NCBI GenBank assembly: GCA_030267965.1
Contig: BRYA01000439.1
Location: 1-64,000, forward strand
Direction of reading: 5' to 3'
DNA: 64,000 nt
Source: Triparma columacea
Taxonomy: Eukaryota; Sar; Bolidophyceae; Parmales; Triparmaceae
Made by a program: the position numbers and the translations under genes. Under the pieces are notes generated by a model that was not told where the DNA came from, did not search any database, and saw only the letters and a program-made list of their open reading frames with translations. This document shows positions 42,319 through 54,031 of this stretch, in pieces (positions within the stretch are counted from its first letter, which is position 1; every line of letters starts with the position of its first letter).

Positions 42319-43992
42319 ATGAAGTTCACAGCTCTCACTCTCACCCTACTATCAGTGTGCAACGCTTCTGAGATTGTTCGCAAACCTGCCGATGAGCTCT
42401 ACAGCAAAGGCAGCCCCACCTATGCTCGCTTCATAAACTCCCTCAACGCTTACCGTCACCACGCTGGCAAGGCGGTCAAGTCTGAGTACGACGAAATTTT
42501 GGACAAGTTTGGGAAGAAGAAGGCCAAGGCCAATGACCTCCTTGACAGCTATGGCGAAGAGGCGAAGAAAGTTAAGGGGACTGTCCTTGACTACTCAGAC
42601 GATCTCGAGGGCGATTTTAACGGCTGGCTCGAAGGTTCCAGCAAGGAGACCAGTAAGTCCGCCGCCGATGACGACGCTGCTGCTGCCGCTGCCGCCGCTG
42701 ACGACGATGGGGATCTCTCGACCTTTGACCATGACTCCTGGAAGGACTTCATCCCCAAGGACGCGAAGGCCTCCTACAACAGCCCTCACGCCTACGTCAA
42801 GGACCTCCTCCCCAAAAGCTTCTCCTGGCGTTCCCATCCTTCCGACGGCAACGTTCTGACAAAGAACCTCAACCAACACATTCCCCAATATTGTGGCTCC
42901 TGCTGGGCCCACGGCTCCATGTCCACCCTCGCTGACCGCGTCAAGCTCGCCCGCAATGCCCTCGGCGGTTCAGCTTTGAACGGTCCAGAGCTTAACCCCT
43001 CCATCCAGGCCATGATTGCGTGTGGGAAGGACGTCGCTGGATCCTGCGACGGTGGATCGGCGTTCGGGGCCTGGACTTGGACGAAGGAGGCCGGGGGAAT
43101 CCCCGTCGACACCTGCCTAGCGTACGCCGCGACGAACGACTACGAGTGCAAGGACCCTAAGGACATGTGCAGGAACTGCATGGGGAAGGTCGCAGAGCCC
43201 AAGGGGCCGGATGACTACTTTTGCTACGCTGTCAGCGCGGAGGAGGACCAGACGGTGCCGTGCTTCGGGGACGAGTGCAAGACGCACTCTTACATGACCC
43301 TTGGAGTCGAGGATATGGGCGTCGTGTGCGAGGGCAGCGTGAACAGCACCAAGGCGGAGCACGACGAGAACATCGCCCTGATGATGCTTGAGATTGCAAC
43401 CCGTGGGCCCATCACCTGCGAGCTTGATGCTGGGCCCATGATGAGCTATTCCTCTGGAGTGCTCAAGGGCCACGGACCCAGCGTCGACCGCGACCACATC
43501 ATCGAGGTCACAGGGTGGGGGACGGAGGACGGCGACGACTACTGGGAGATCAGGAACTCGTGGGGAGAGTACTGGGGGGAGGAGGGTTTCATGAAGCTCC
43601 TTAGGGGCAACGACGAGCTCGGCATCGAGGATAGGTGCTTCTACGTCATCCCCGAGGGCTGGGGCTCCAAGGGCACAGGCAAGTACATTGAGTATGACAA
43701 GGACAAGGTGGCGGAGTACGCGGCCACGGCAGTCGTCATGCAGTGGGCGAAGGAGATGGGGTTCCCCATGGGCCTTTTCGGCTCCAGCGCCGATAAGCTT
43801 GAGTCGGCCGGGAGGGCTGGGATCCTTGGGAGTGGAGATGATGTTGAGGGGGGTGAAGGGATGGGATTCTTAGGGGCAGTGGCCGTGGCCATGGTCGGAG
43901 TTGGCGTCGGGGTTTGGGGGGAGAGGAGGAGGGGAGAGAACGGGGGTTACAGCAGGATTCAGGAGGAGAGGGGGTTCACGGTGGGACTTTGA
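42319..43992 (+). CDS. CTSZ: Cathepsin X/Z-like cysteine protease with C-terminal membrane anchor
   Basis: Single exon, 557 residues from the ATG at 42319, which heads a signal peptide (MKFTALTLTLLSVCNAS); the frame is open upstream but without leader features. A 140-residue propeptide-like region has an Ala/Asp run. The mature domain starts LPKSFSWR and has NQHIPQYCGSCWAHGS, the cathepsin X/Z signature, with active Cys195, His393 (DRDHIIEVTGWG) and Asn413 (IRNSW). Cathepsin X acts as a lysosomal carboxypeptidase. Unlike the animal enzyme, it continues about 100 residues to a hydrophobic helix (GFLGAVAVAMVGVGVGVW) and a basic tail with YSRI, a YxxPhi sorting motif. It is therefore probably an anchored vacuolar or lysosomal enzyme. 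Confidence 0.92.
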   Translation: MKFTALTLTLLSVCNASEIVRKPADELYSKGSPTYARFINSLNAYRHHAGKAVKSEYDEILDKFGKKKAKANDLLDSYGEEAKKVKGTVLDYSDDLEGDFNGWLEGSSKETSKSAADDDAAAAAAAADDDGDLSTFDHDSWKDFIPKDAKASYNSPHAYVKDLLPKSFSWRSHPSDGNVLTKNLNQHIPQYCGSCWAHGSMSTLADRVKLARNALGGSALNGPELNPSIQAMIACGKDVAGSCDGGSAFGAWTWTKEAGGIPVDTCLAYAATNDYECKDPKDMCRNCMGKVAEPKGPDDYFCYAVSAEEDQTVPCFGDECKTHSYMTLGVEDMGVVCEGSVNSTKAEHDENIALMMLEIATRGPITCELDAGPMMSYSSGVLKGHGPSVDRDHIIEVTGWGTEDGDDYWEIRNSWGEYWGEEGFMKLLRGNDELGIEDRCFYVIPEGWGSKGTGKYIEYDKDKVAEYAATAVVMQWAKEMGFPMGLFGSSADKLESAGRAGILGSGDDVEGGEGMGFLGAVAVAMVGVGVGVWGERRRGENGGYSRIQEERGFTVGL

Positions 43993-44511
43993 GGGGTAGC
44001 AAGGGTGGAATAAAGACACAATTTTCGAATCGGAGAGGTACAGGGACAAGCAGCACAACATCCGTATGATAGCAGCGAGCTTAACAAGCTATAGAGCCAG
44101 TTTAGGGGTAAAGATTGTTTTCATTATTGTTGAATGGACGTTTAAAGTTCACTCCCTCCCTCGCGACGAAGCACATGATAATGGGAGCGCAATTTACTCC
44201 ACGCTATGGCGTCATCGTACTTCGCACATTTTTTCGGCTTGGGTCTCTGCAGGATAAAAATGAGGTCCTTATTAGGAAGGTGCAGATAAAACAAGTTTGA
44301 TATGGGAAAAGGAGCTTTGGAGAGCAAAAGATAATAAGGAATATCAGGCTGAAAAGGCATTACCCTAAGCCCTGAATTCGAGAGTCTCTCTTAAGCACCT
44401 GTAACCCCCCTTTGGTAGCATAGTTGTGCGGTGAAACCGTGTGTGCAGTGAGATTTTGGTTGAAATTCCATCGATTCCAAGGGCGATTCTTTACTTGTAA
44501 AATTCGTCAAA
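43993..44511. other. Intergenic stretch
   Basis: About 519 bases between the cathepsin stop and the RING gene start. Mixed composition with no coding frame. A weakly tRNA-like stretch at 44412-44480 was examined and not accepted. The right part should contain the promoter of the RING gene. Confidence 0.5.
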
Positions 44512-46363
44512 ATGGGCCAGTCCTCGTCATCGATTTACTCCAAATCACAGCTTGACGCCTACTGTAGACCAACGGGGAAGTTTGAGAAATTATCAGGATG
44601 GGTAAGTCTTCCGTAAAACGCGAAAAAAACAAAAACATAGACCTTCCCGAGACTTGTGGACTTGTTCTTCTTGCAAAATCATGCAAAACATGCACATCAC
44701 GCACATCACCACCACTTCACCACCACTCTTAATAACTACTCAAACCCCAAACCACGCATTATCCTCCACTGCAGACACCCAAACAGATAAGAAAGCGCAT
44801 TGGATCAGGTGCCCTAGCCCCAAGAACCAGACCAACGGAGACGCACCCTGGGAAGGAGTGCCTGATATGCTTTGAGGACTTTCAGTGGTACAACGTTACT
44901 ACTTGCTGTGGGAAGGTTGTGTGCACTGAGTGTTACTTGCAAGTCCAGGTGAGAGGGGGAGAAGAGGAGGAGGGGAGGGAGAATGAGGTCTAACACGCTC
45001 CCCACGCCCTCAGAACTACAACAACAACCTGCCATGCAGCTGGTGCCAGAAGGTCGGAGGTACCATCCGAATGGAGAGCTATCGTCAGGCTCAAGAAAAA
45101 GCCGCTAGATCCGGCGTCCCCCCCCCTCCCCCCGTCCGAACTCCTTCAGCTCCGATCTCCACCCCTCCCCCCTCCTCCCCCCACGGCCTGGCTCCCTCCC
45201 CCACCGCGGCCACCCCCTCCCCCACCCCCAGCCCCGGTTCCTTCGGTTCCGCCCTAGATACCTACAACCGCACCAGAACCCGTTCTAGGGCCTCCTCAAC
45301 CGACTCTGATATTAATCCCCTGGAGGCATCTTTGTCCCCCTCGCAGTTGTCTGCGTCGCCGATGATGTCTAGCGTAGAGGAGAGGCGAAGGCTGGAGGAC
45401 GAGATACGGAAACAGGTGAACGCGACAAGGACGTACAGCTCCCCTTCACTGCCCTCAAGGCAGAGGAACGGTTCCTCCTCCTCCTCTGGGAGCAGGAGGC
45501 AACGGGGCGGGGGGGCGGCGGGAGGTGGCGGCAGGGCGATGGGCCGGAGCTTCGACGAAGTCATGAGGATGCTGAGCGCCGGGGAAGGCGGGGGCCTGGG
45601 AGACCTGACCCCTCTTGAGGTTCTGGAGGCCGCGGTCATGATGTCCGTGGAGGAGGCCGGGGGCGGTGCGGGGGGGGGGGGGGGGAGGGACGAAGGCGTC
45701 AACGGGGGAATGACGGAGGAAGAGGCAATGAGGAGGGCGATTGAGGAGAGTGAGAGGGTGGGGAGGGAGGAGGAGGAGAAGAGGAGGAAGGAGGAAAGGG
45801 AGGGGGAGGAAAGAGAGGAGAGAGAGAGGGAAGAGGAGCGACGGGAGGAGGAGCAACGAGAGGAAGAGCAAAGAGAGGAAGCGCAACGAGAGGAAGCGCA
45901 ACGAGAGGAAGCGCAACGAGAGGAAGAGCAACGAGAGGAAGAGCAACGAGAGGAAGCGCAACGAGAGGAAGCGCAACGAGAGGAAGCGCAACGAGAGGAG
46001 GAGCAATTCAGGGTCAGCCCCGTGAACGGCGAAGGCGAGGAGGAAGGGGCAGACACAGGAGCCAATGGCGATGCTACAGACGCCGCCGCCGCTGCCGCAG
46101 CTCCCACATCCACGAACCCCCCCACCTCCACCCCGCCTCCGCCCCTAACTTCCAAGCCATCTCCCACCGCCTCTCCTCCCCTCCCCCCTGTCCCTGCTGC
46201 ATCTTCCTCCTCCACCCCCCCTTCCCCCCCCACTTCTAGACCTCAACATCCTCCCCATCCTTCACCCCCTTCACCTCCCACAATTTTGACCAACCCTCCC
46301 CCAAGTGGCTTGACCTTCGACGACTCAGAGAGCGACGGGGGAACCCCACAACCTGTAAAGTAG
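44512..46363 (+). CDS. DA2/SIP5-type RING finger protein with UIM-like motifs
   Basis: Three exons, 44512-44601, 44775-44948 and 45014-46363, phase 0, give 537 residues. It begins MGQSSSS, a likely N-myristoylation site. The zinc-binding region spans the second junction: Cys59, 62, 74/75, 80, 83, 96 and 99 in ECLICFEDF, TTCCGKVVCTECYLQ and PCSWCQK, the order seen in plant DA2 and yeast SIP5 proteins. After a Pro/Ser-rich linker come EEEAMRRAIEESER and a second ubiquitin-interacting-motif-like helix, a long Glu/Arg/Gln repeat (about 260-315) and a Pro-rich tail. It is probably an E3 ubiquitin ligase, with a membrane link through myristate. Partner unknown. Confidence 0.82.
45850..46004. repeat. 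15-bp coding tandem repeat (EEAQR/EEEQR)
   Basis: About ten units of GCAACGAGAGGAAGC-type sequence encode repeats of Glu-Glu-(Ala/Glu)-Gln-Arg in the RING protein. Units are nearly identical, which suggests recent expansion and likely length polymorphism. Confidence 0.9.
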
Positions 46364-46464
46364 CGCACAAATCCAAGCCACAAACTTGCCATAAACAACA
46401 CAATCATTTTTCACGAGAAACTTTCGAGAAGTGTTACTTCATAAGAACCCCCTCCCCCGCCCCA

Positions 46465-47666
46465 TCACTCGCCCCCTTCATCTACTCTGTTCGCTCGCTT
46501 CCACACCGCCCCTGTGCTCTTCAGCTGCTGCAGCCCCGTCCTGATTGGCCTGACCTCCTGGATGATGCTCTCTTGCCCCTCCGCAAACTGGTTCGGGTAC
46601 CACAAGTGAACTGTGAGGGCCCCTGCCTTTCTGCCGACGGCCTCAACCATGTCGGTGACCTTGGAGTAGTCGCGGACGGTCATAGTCTTGTCCGCAGTCA
46701 ACTTTGACGTCATGAGCATGTTGTCGGCCATGTAGTCAAACCCATAAGCCAGGACAACGCCCTCCTTTATCTCAACGTCCCTGGAGGTCGCGGTGGAATT
46801 TCCTGCCATCACCTTCCAAGGGTAGACCTTCTGGGGAGCCAGGAAGCTGCCGTCGCCCTCGACCTCACTCTTAAGAATATTGAGGAGGTCCTGGAAGTCA
46901 TCGCTTTTCTTTGGGTCGACGAATTCACTATCCTTGGAGACAACGTAGGAGGATATGAAGTTTTTGACGTCGTACGAGCTAAGTCTGGGTTGGGGGATTC
47001 GGGGGATTTTGGAGATGGTGTTAGTGGTGGCGTGATAAGCTTTCTTCCTCTCCCCCTCTCCCCCACTCTCCCCCCGCCTACTCACCCCACGTGAATTCCC
47101 TGGTAGAAGCAGTCTGGCAACCTAACGTGTCCCCTTACACCCCCCTTATAACGCCCCTGGATGCTGACTAACCCTTCCCCCCCTTCCCCTTCCTCCAACT
47201 TCCTCCTCCTCCCCACTCCCCCCTCTCCCCCCCCCAGCTCGATAACCTCACTAGCATCAATCTCGCTAATAGCAGTCCTGTAGACCATGCTGAGACCTCT
47301 CTGTTCTAGCATACCAGGGATGTACCTATCAACCTTGATTGCATCTACAGGCACATTTCTTTTAGAGGCAGAGGTTGCCCATACCATCCCTATGAACATG
47401 CTAATGAACGCCACTACAGCAACCCCAATCAGCCCCCTGTAGTGATACTTGAACACTTCCACCACCTCCCTGAGCGCCCCAACGCCCTCCAGCTCCTCTT
47501 GGCTGTAGCTTTTCCCCTCAAACTCATGGTCCACCCTGTTGACCCTGGGCGCTGCCTCCTCCTGGCCCCCAGAGGACATTGTGTCGGTGTCGCTGTCACT
47601 TTCTCGCCCGTCATCGCCCGAAAACTTGAGTAGTTCGACGTGTTCTCCCTCGTGTAGTGAGCTCAT
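46465..47666 (-). CDS. Unrecognised single-pass membrane protein
   Basis: Two exons on the minus strand, 47666-47086 and 46984-46465 (phase 2), give 366 residues. An ATG ten codons upstream (47696) is also possible. The N-terminus is acidic and Ser-rich, then comes one strong membrane helix (LIGVAVVAFISMFIGMVWA, about 90-108). The rest follows without another hydrophobic segment, so it is probably a type II protein with a lumenal C-terminal domain. That domain includes HVRLPDCFYQGIHVG and YGFDYMADNM. No family is recognised. Its start is about 90 bases from the divergent gene at 47757, another secretory-pathway-type protein. Confidence 0.7.
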
Positions 47667-47756
47667 GGGGCAGGAGGGAGGAAGAGTTTTCCTCATTTCG
47701 TCCCGTTGAAAAAAAGTTCCTTTTTTTCGACTTTTCTTTTCCATTTCTCTTTTGGC

Positions 47757-49096
47757 ATGAATATCTTCTTTCTCACTTTGATCCTCGCGATCTTCACCGT
47801 CGCATGGGGGGAAGATATGGCTAAGAAGCTCAAGGACGAGCTTGAGGACAGGCAGGCTATGGCATTTGCCAAAAGTTTGTGAGTATCGGTGTCGTGGTTG
47901 ACGGTTGTTGTCCTTGAACTCAAAAAAGTTAAGGCAATTACGAGCCGAACCATTAAATACCAAGCCCCCCCGCGCGATAATATCGCTCCTATGACCCCCC
48001 CTCCCCCGCACCTCAAGATTCTACCCCCCATCTCACCCCTTCCCTCCCCCCACTCCACAGGGAGGCCTCTATTGGGAAGCAAAAGTTGAAGGATATGGTC
48101 GATCATGCGCAGGGCAAGAAGAAGTCGTCCAGCCTCCTGGTTGACATGTTGGAAAAGAGTGGCTCCTTTAATGGCGAAGCTGAAGTTCATGTTGAAGATG
48201 GCGAGGGAGGAAGTGAGATTGGAAGAGGAATGAGTGAAGAAGGCTGGTAGTTTGAAGTGCTAACGCAACGCAACGCATCGCCTCCCCCCTGCCCCCCCCC
48301 GCAGTAACTTTTATGAAGGGGAAAGATCTCCTCAATAAGATGAGGGACCAGGAGGCATTTACCGACAAGGTTAAGCAGAACGCTGACGGCTCCCTCGTCA
48401 GCGAGGAAGAGGGCACGATCAGCCTAGACGAGCTCAAGGACTCGAAGGAACACGGGCAGCTCCAGGCCTTCATTGCCATCGGCCGCCTCGGCCACCTCAT
48501 AATACAGTCCGTCGGCTACGCCAACGGAAACCTGACTAACATCCAGAGTTCCCCCCGCTACACACCTCCCACCCACGCGGAACTCGAGAAGGTGAGAATC
48601 TTACTGCGACGAAAAGACACCCACGCCATAAGCTGACCCTTTCCGCTCATCGCTCTTTTTTTTGTAGATGGACAAGCGTGGTAGGCCCAACATGCCCGAG
48701 CTCATCACGATCTCCGTTAGCAACGGGGAGACCTACGAGCTGGAGTTTGACTTCAACCGGAAGTACAGACTAGGAGTTGGCTTGATTTCCGGGTGGAGGT
48801 TGAATAGGGGTACCATGGAGAGGGAGGTGAGACAAAGACAAAGGATGTGCCGCTTGACTGCACCCGAACTGCCACAGCACCAAATCCGCTAACGCTACCC
48901 TCTCCGCTGCTCGCTTCGACCGCCATTTCAGAAAGACCTGGTCCTCCCAGCGCCCGAATTGGAGCCCCTGCTGTTTGGGTACAAAATCAAGGACATTGAA
49001 AGTTTCTCCATCAAGTTTGGAAGCCTCCTGATGGTCATCGGCACCATAAGCTACCTTTCCGGGATGTACTTGGACAGCAAGAGCAAGGCTGACTAG
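47757..49096 (+). CDS. Unrecognised type I membrane protein
   Basis: Five exons: 47757-47878, 48061-48212, 48305-48591, 48668-48826, 48932-49096; 294 residues, all joins in phase. It begins with a signal peptide (MNIFFLTLILAIFTVAWG) and ends with one membrane helix (FGSLLMVIGTISYLSGMYL) and a short Lys-containing tail (DSKSKAD). The lumenal part is charged and helical, including LLNKMRDQEAFTDKVKQN and LITISVSNGETYELEFDF. The topology suggests an ER or Golgi membrane protein. No family is recognised. The frame-perfect five-exon model is strong support for a real gene. Confidence 0.75.
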
Positions 49097-49182
49097 GACC
49101 CCCCCCCCGAAAACTTTCCCGCAAATCAAAATGTATCACCTAAACTGGAAACACTGCATAACTTTTGGCACAAGCTCAACTG

Positions 49183-50068
49183 TCATTTTTCAACCTTAGC
49201 TCTCCCCTTCTCTTCCTCATTGTTCTTATGCCCGTGCCCATGCCCATGCGTTGAGTGCCTCTTCTTCTTCTTGTTAGCCTTGGTTGGCGCATTCGCAATC
49301 ATGAGCAACCTCTTCTGTTCAATCTCCTTGGCGTCCTCCTCGTCCAAAATGTCATGGGTCACCATGAACGCGTGCATTGTCACCTTCTTCAGCTGTCCTC
49401 TCTTTATCCCGAAATTCCCATCGTCCATGAACCAGTCTACAAACTCGTCAAGCTTGATCATTTGCGTCGGCTCCCGGTCAAACTTCAAAAATATCTCATC
49501 AACCATCTTCTCTACGTCAGAGTCCTCAGGCTCGGAGCCCTTGCCCTGCAGCTTTACCATGCTCCGCAGTGACGAAAAAATCATTATGAAGAGCTCGTCG
49601 AAGGTCACCTTGGAAGACTTCGAGAAGTCGAAGAGGTCAAAGACCTTCTTCACCTTCGTGGTCAGGTCCGCTGTGCAGCTGATGGTCAGCCCACAGAGGA
49701 CCTCAAGCACGTCAACCAAATTCGCCGCCTCGGCATCGAATGTCTTGACGAGCCTGTGTGCGGCCACCTTGCCTTCTGGGACGGCAGACTGGATGAGGGC
49801 CTGGAACTCCTGGCAGGTTATCCCAAAGTCGAGATTCTGCGACACGTATAGGGTATGTACATTGTCAACCTGCGTGATACCCCTGGTAAAAAGAAGACAA
49901 AAGGCGGCAAAGGGTACGTGAGAGTGTCAGAATCTCTCACCCAAACCCCCGACCCAAACCCCAAACCTCCCCCTTCCACACTACTCCTTACCAGTTTTCG
50001 AACATCGTCGGGCCCTCGTTGAACTGCTCTACTATATCCTCCTCCGGCATACTCTCTAGCGCGCCCAT
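49183..50068 (-). CDS. EF-hand-like protein with His-rich tail
   Basis: Two exons on the minus strand, 50068-49992 and 49882-49183 (phase 2), give 258 residues. It starts MGALESMPEE (possible myristoylation) and has a calcineurin B/calaxin-like helical layout: LVDVLEVLCGLTISC, then KVFDLFDFSKSSKVTFDEL and a later EIFLKFDREPTQMIKLDEF. These EF-hand loops are degenerate: the first keeps D-x-S-x-S, and the second lacks the central Gly. Calcium binding may be weak or lost. The C-terminus is basic, with HSTHGHGHGHK that could bind metal. A ciliary dynein-regulatory or signalling role is only a guess. It is divergent from the kinesin-like gene. Confidence 0.75.
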
Positions 50069-50315
50069 TCTTCTCCAAAAAAAGTAAGAGCCTGCAACAG
50101 AAAAGTAAACTGTGAACTTTAAAACTAGTTCCGATACTCCATCAGAAGCTCCCCCCCCTTGGGACTTTCACGTTAAGCTGACTTGCTCACGGACATCAGT
50201 CACTATAACGCCCCTGGGAAGCCCCTCCTTGAGTTCTATTTCCGGCCCAGGCTCTCCCCAGCTTCAAACCCTCCCCCGAAACCCCTGAAAGGGTTCACCC
50301 TTCTTAGCCACCAGG

Positions 50316-53300
50316 ATGTCCCTTCCGTCGGGTGTCCCCTCCTTCACGTATGTCGCCTTTAAGTCGGCCTCAACTGAGCTAGAAATGGACGATCTGTCCA
50401 AGCAAGACAACACCCTTCAACTTATCGAGCCCAACAAGGACAAGCCCAAAGAGTTCGACAACCTTGAGGGGGTTTACGACAGTGACACCACGACTGACAA
50501 CACCATATACTCGGAGATGTTTGGCATTGGAGATTCGGACGAGATCGCGTCCCGACCCCGCCCCCTTCAGGCTTTTGTTGACAACTCCATGTCCCTCTGC
50601 GCCCTTGTTGTTGGCCCCACGTCTGGCGACAAGACGCGCCACTTCCAGGGCTCCAACGAAGACGAGCATGGTATGATCGGATGGGTGGCCGATCAGCTCT
50701 TCATGCAGCTCCAAGAGAAGGAGGACGCCGCTCAGAATCAGTACAAAGCTACAGGTGAGAATTGAGAAGAAGCTAGCAGCACGACAATTCTAAACGCTAA
50801 CGCAACCTTCTGCGCGACCCTCTTCGATCTCCTGACTCGCTTCGCTCGTTACAGTTTCTATAACGTTCCATGAACACTACGGGGAGATCATCACCGACCT
50901 TCTCAACCCAACCAATCGGGAACTCAGCATCAAAATCGACCCAGCCTTTGGCTATTGTGTGCACGGCATGACGAAGCACGTCGTTACTTCAGCAGAGGAA
51001 CTAAGGTCGAAGCTTGACTATGGAAAAAACTCCCGAAATGTTGCAATGTTTTCGACTGGCCCCGCCAACGAGTCTACGGGAGCCATATTCGAGATCGTGC
51101 TGAAACAGGAGGAGGGCGATGGCCCTAATTCTATGCAGACGATGATGTCTCGCATTCTCCTAGTTGATACTCCCCCCACTACTCCTCTGGTTGCGGGAGC
51201 CGAGAAGACCCGCAAGATTAAGGGTCCAGACCTCGCCAAATCTTTGTTCACGTTCGTTGACGTCTGTAAGGCACTCGCATCGAAACAGAAAAGAATGAAC
51301 GCACCGTTTGAACAGTCGACCTTCACGACTGTTCTCCATGACTCCCTTGGGGCTGATGCTCTCGTCATGTGTCTTGGAACCCTTTGCCAGGGGGAGCCCG
51401 AGGTCTCGTCGAAAACAATGAAGCTTCTTAGCCACTTCAAGAAGATTAACAACTACCCGATCGAGAACACGGAGTTGACGCAGGGGATAATGATCAAGTA
51501 CAGGACTGCCATCTCCAACCTTTTGGACAGGATAGAAGAGCTCAAGGTCGAGCACGCGGCAGCTCCGAAGGAGGACAAGGCCGCCTTGGAGCGTTTGAAG
51601 ATGCTCGAGGAGAGCCTACTGAAGGCGAACCACGAAGGTTCAATTGCCAAGGAGGATGGTTCAAAGGTTTACCGCATGTTGGAGCTTTTCAAGGCCAAGT
51701 ACAGCAAGCTGGTGGAGGACAAAGCCAGACAAGCGGAGGAGCTCATCCTGTCCGAAGAGCAGAAGTTGGAAATCAGCAAGGCCCTCCTCGACCTGAAGCT
51801 CGAGTTTTCCGAGGCAAACGAGAAATTTCAGAACGAAAAGGTGAGAATGTCAACATCATTGTTGCATGCCATAGCACAGCAACTGACGAACCCTTTCTCT
51901 CTCATCGCAGTACGCCCTTGAACTAAAGGCTTCCAACAAGGAAACCCAACTCCAAGACACACAAATTAAGTTGACAGACACCATGAATTTGCTGAAGGAC
52001 TCGCAGACGGCGGAGGAGGAGGCTCGGAAGGCGCAAAAGGAGATGCAGGAGGAACTTCAGAAAAAGGTGAACGAGTGCATCTCCCTCGAAGAGAAATACA
52101 GGGCCTCCAAGGACAACAGCACCGGGTTGGGCACCGAGGTGGCCACCCTAGTGAACCAGAAGGATCAGTTCACTAAGATGAACGCGTCCCTTACCGCCCA
52201 GCTTGAGACTGCCACGGCAAAGATATTAGATCTTGAATCTGAGGTGTCAAAGAACGAGGAGGCAATAGAAAGGTGAGAAGAAGATCGGCGGTGATAACAT
52301 TACAAACGTGCACACACACGGGGCCTGAAATAATTCTTACCCATTGTACGTTCACCCCAGGCTCGACGACGATTTGGGAAGGATCAAGTTAGAGCTTGAA
52401 GAGACGCACGCGCAGAAGAGTAAGGTGGAGCTAGAGCTCAAGAAGAAGGAGATCGGCTTTGAGCAGGCCAGGCTCGACATCGAAAAGAACACCGAAAATT
52501 TTGTTAGGCAGCGAGAGCACGAGCTCTTTAGCATCAGAAAGGCTTCTGAGGAGGAAGTTGCGGCCATCCGCAGGGAGAAGGAGGAGATCATCCGGACAAA
52601 TAACAAACTTGAGGGCGAGAAAAGGAGCCTTGATCGCAAAATTAGGGACATGAAGACCGACATCCAGCGCATCAAGGATGAGTCTTACTCAAAGAATAGT
52701 AACAGCAAGAGGCTCGAGGCCCAACTGAACGACGCCAGGGAGTCCTACAGGTCAAAGCTCCTAAGTTACCTTGGCGAGGAGGCCATGGCCGCCAAGTTGG
52801 CCGCCGACGATATCAGCAAGTTCATCGACAGCGACGACCAGAAGAAGGAAGACAAGCAGTCGGGGGACAAGGAAGCCGCCACGGCCTCCAGCATGGCCAC
52901 TGCGAACTCTCGCGCCGCCCTCGAGGACCTCATCAAGACCTACAAAACCAGGGAGAAGGATCTCCTCGACCAAATGGAAAAGATCAAAGAGGCCAACGAC
53001 AAGAACAAGAAGAAGAACCGAATCTTGTTCAACAGCTACTACAAGCTGAAGGACCAGCTCGAAGACGCAACTGATGGGCAGTTGGACGCAGAGGATCTCC
53101 CCGAGGAGAACGAAATGAAAATCACTGACTCAGAACTCGAGAAGGAGCGAGACGACGAGCTCCAGGCCCTTCGTCAAGCCGTTTCCCAACTGAGGAGCGA
53201 TGGAGCTATCCAGAAGGATAGAGCAGTGGAGCTCACGCAGTCATACAGGGAAATTTCGCAGCAGCAGGACGAAAAACTCAAGGAACTCGCGAGCAAATTT

Positions 53301-53924
53301 GCCCACGTGACGGCAGAAAACGATAGGCTGATCAAGGAAAGGGAAGAGCAAAAGGACCAAGCAACACTCAAGGCACTTGAGACGAATATGGAAGAGATGC
53401 AGAAGAACATCTTGGAGCAGATTCAAAATGTTAAAATCGAGGCCCCCGAGATCGATTACTCCAAGGCCAAGAGGAAGAGAGGAAAGGGTGAGGGGGCCGA
53501 CGGAGGAGCGAATGGGGCCACCGGTGGACCAGGAGTCGACGAGGCTGCAATGAGGGAGCTACAGCAGCTAAGGTCTAAGGTAAAGAAGCAGAATATGGTC
53601 ATGGACGAGCAAAAGCATTTCAAGAACGAGAACTCCAGCCTCAAGGCCGAGCTTAGCAAGATGAAGCTCCAACTCATCGAAGCTAGGGGATCTAGTGGTG
53701 GAGTTGGAGGAAGAGGCAGCGGCGAGGGAGGAGGGAGTGGAGGAGGCGACTCGTCTCTTCTCAGGAAGCAGCTCCACGAGTCGGAGATCCAAAAGCACCA
53801 GCTGACAACGAAAATTACCATGCTAACAGAGGAACTCGAAGCATACAAAAACTACATGAAGACGACAGTTGTCAAGTACAAACAGGAGATTGCTGCAATG
53901 AAAAAGCTACAAAACGCGTCCTGA
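50316..53924 (+). CDS. Kinesin-like protein with degenerate motor domain and long coiled coil
   Basis: Four exons: 50316-50754, 50855-51840, 51911-52272, 52361-53924; 1116 residues. The first 380 residues follow the kinesin motor plan: GPTSGDKTRHF (100-110) at the P-loop position, VSITFHEHYGEIITDLLNP (the EIYNExxxDLL strand), ILLVDTPP at switch II, GPDLAKSLFTFVDVCKAL (the NKSLxALG helix) and FTTVLHDSLGADALVMCLG. The P-loop consensus GxTGSGKT is altered and switch II lacks DLAGSE, so ATP hydrolysis is doubtful. From about 400 to the end it is almost all coiled coil, with a Gly-rich break near 1040. It is probably a structural or microtubule-associated pseudo-motor. Confidence 0.82.
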
Positions 53925-54031
53925 AATAACAAGGCACGCGCTTAGAACACGGATATGGAAAATGTCAAAACTTTATGATTGTTACTTGAACGACACGACA
54001 TTACTTATTCATCTTCTTCCATCTTGCTTCT

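Noticed and set aside
44412..44480. tRNA-like stretch with A-box and B-box resemblance
   Set aside because: No acceptor stem and no consistent anticodon arm can be drawn.
45262..46233. 323-residue Ser/Cys-rich open frame on the minus strand
   Set aside because: Complement of the Glu/Arg repeat of the RING protein; CASSR-type repeats are only the reverse reading.
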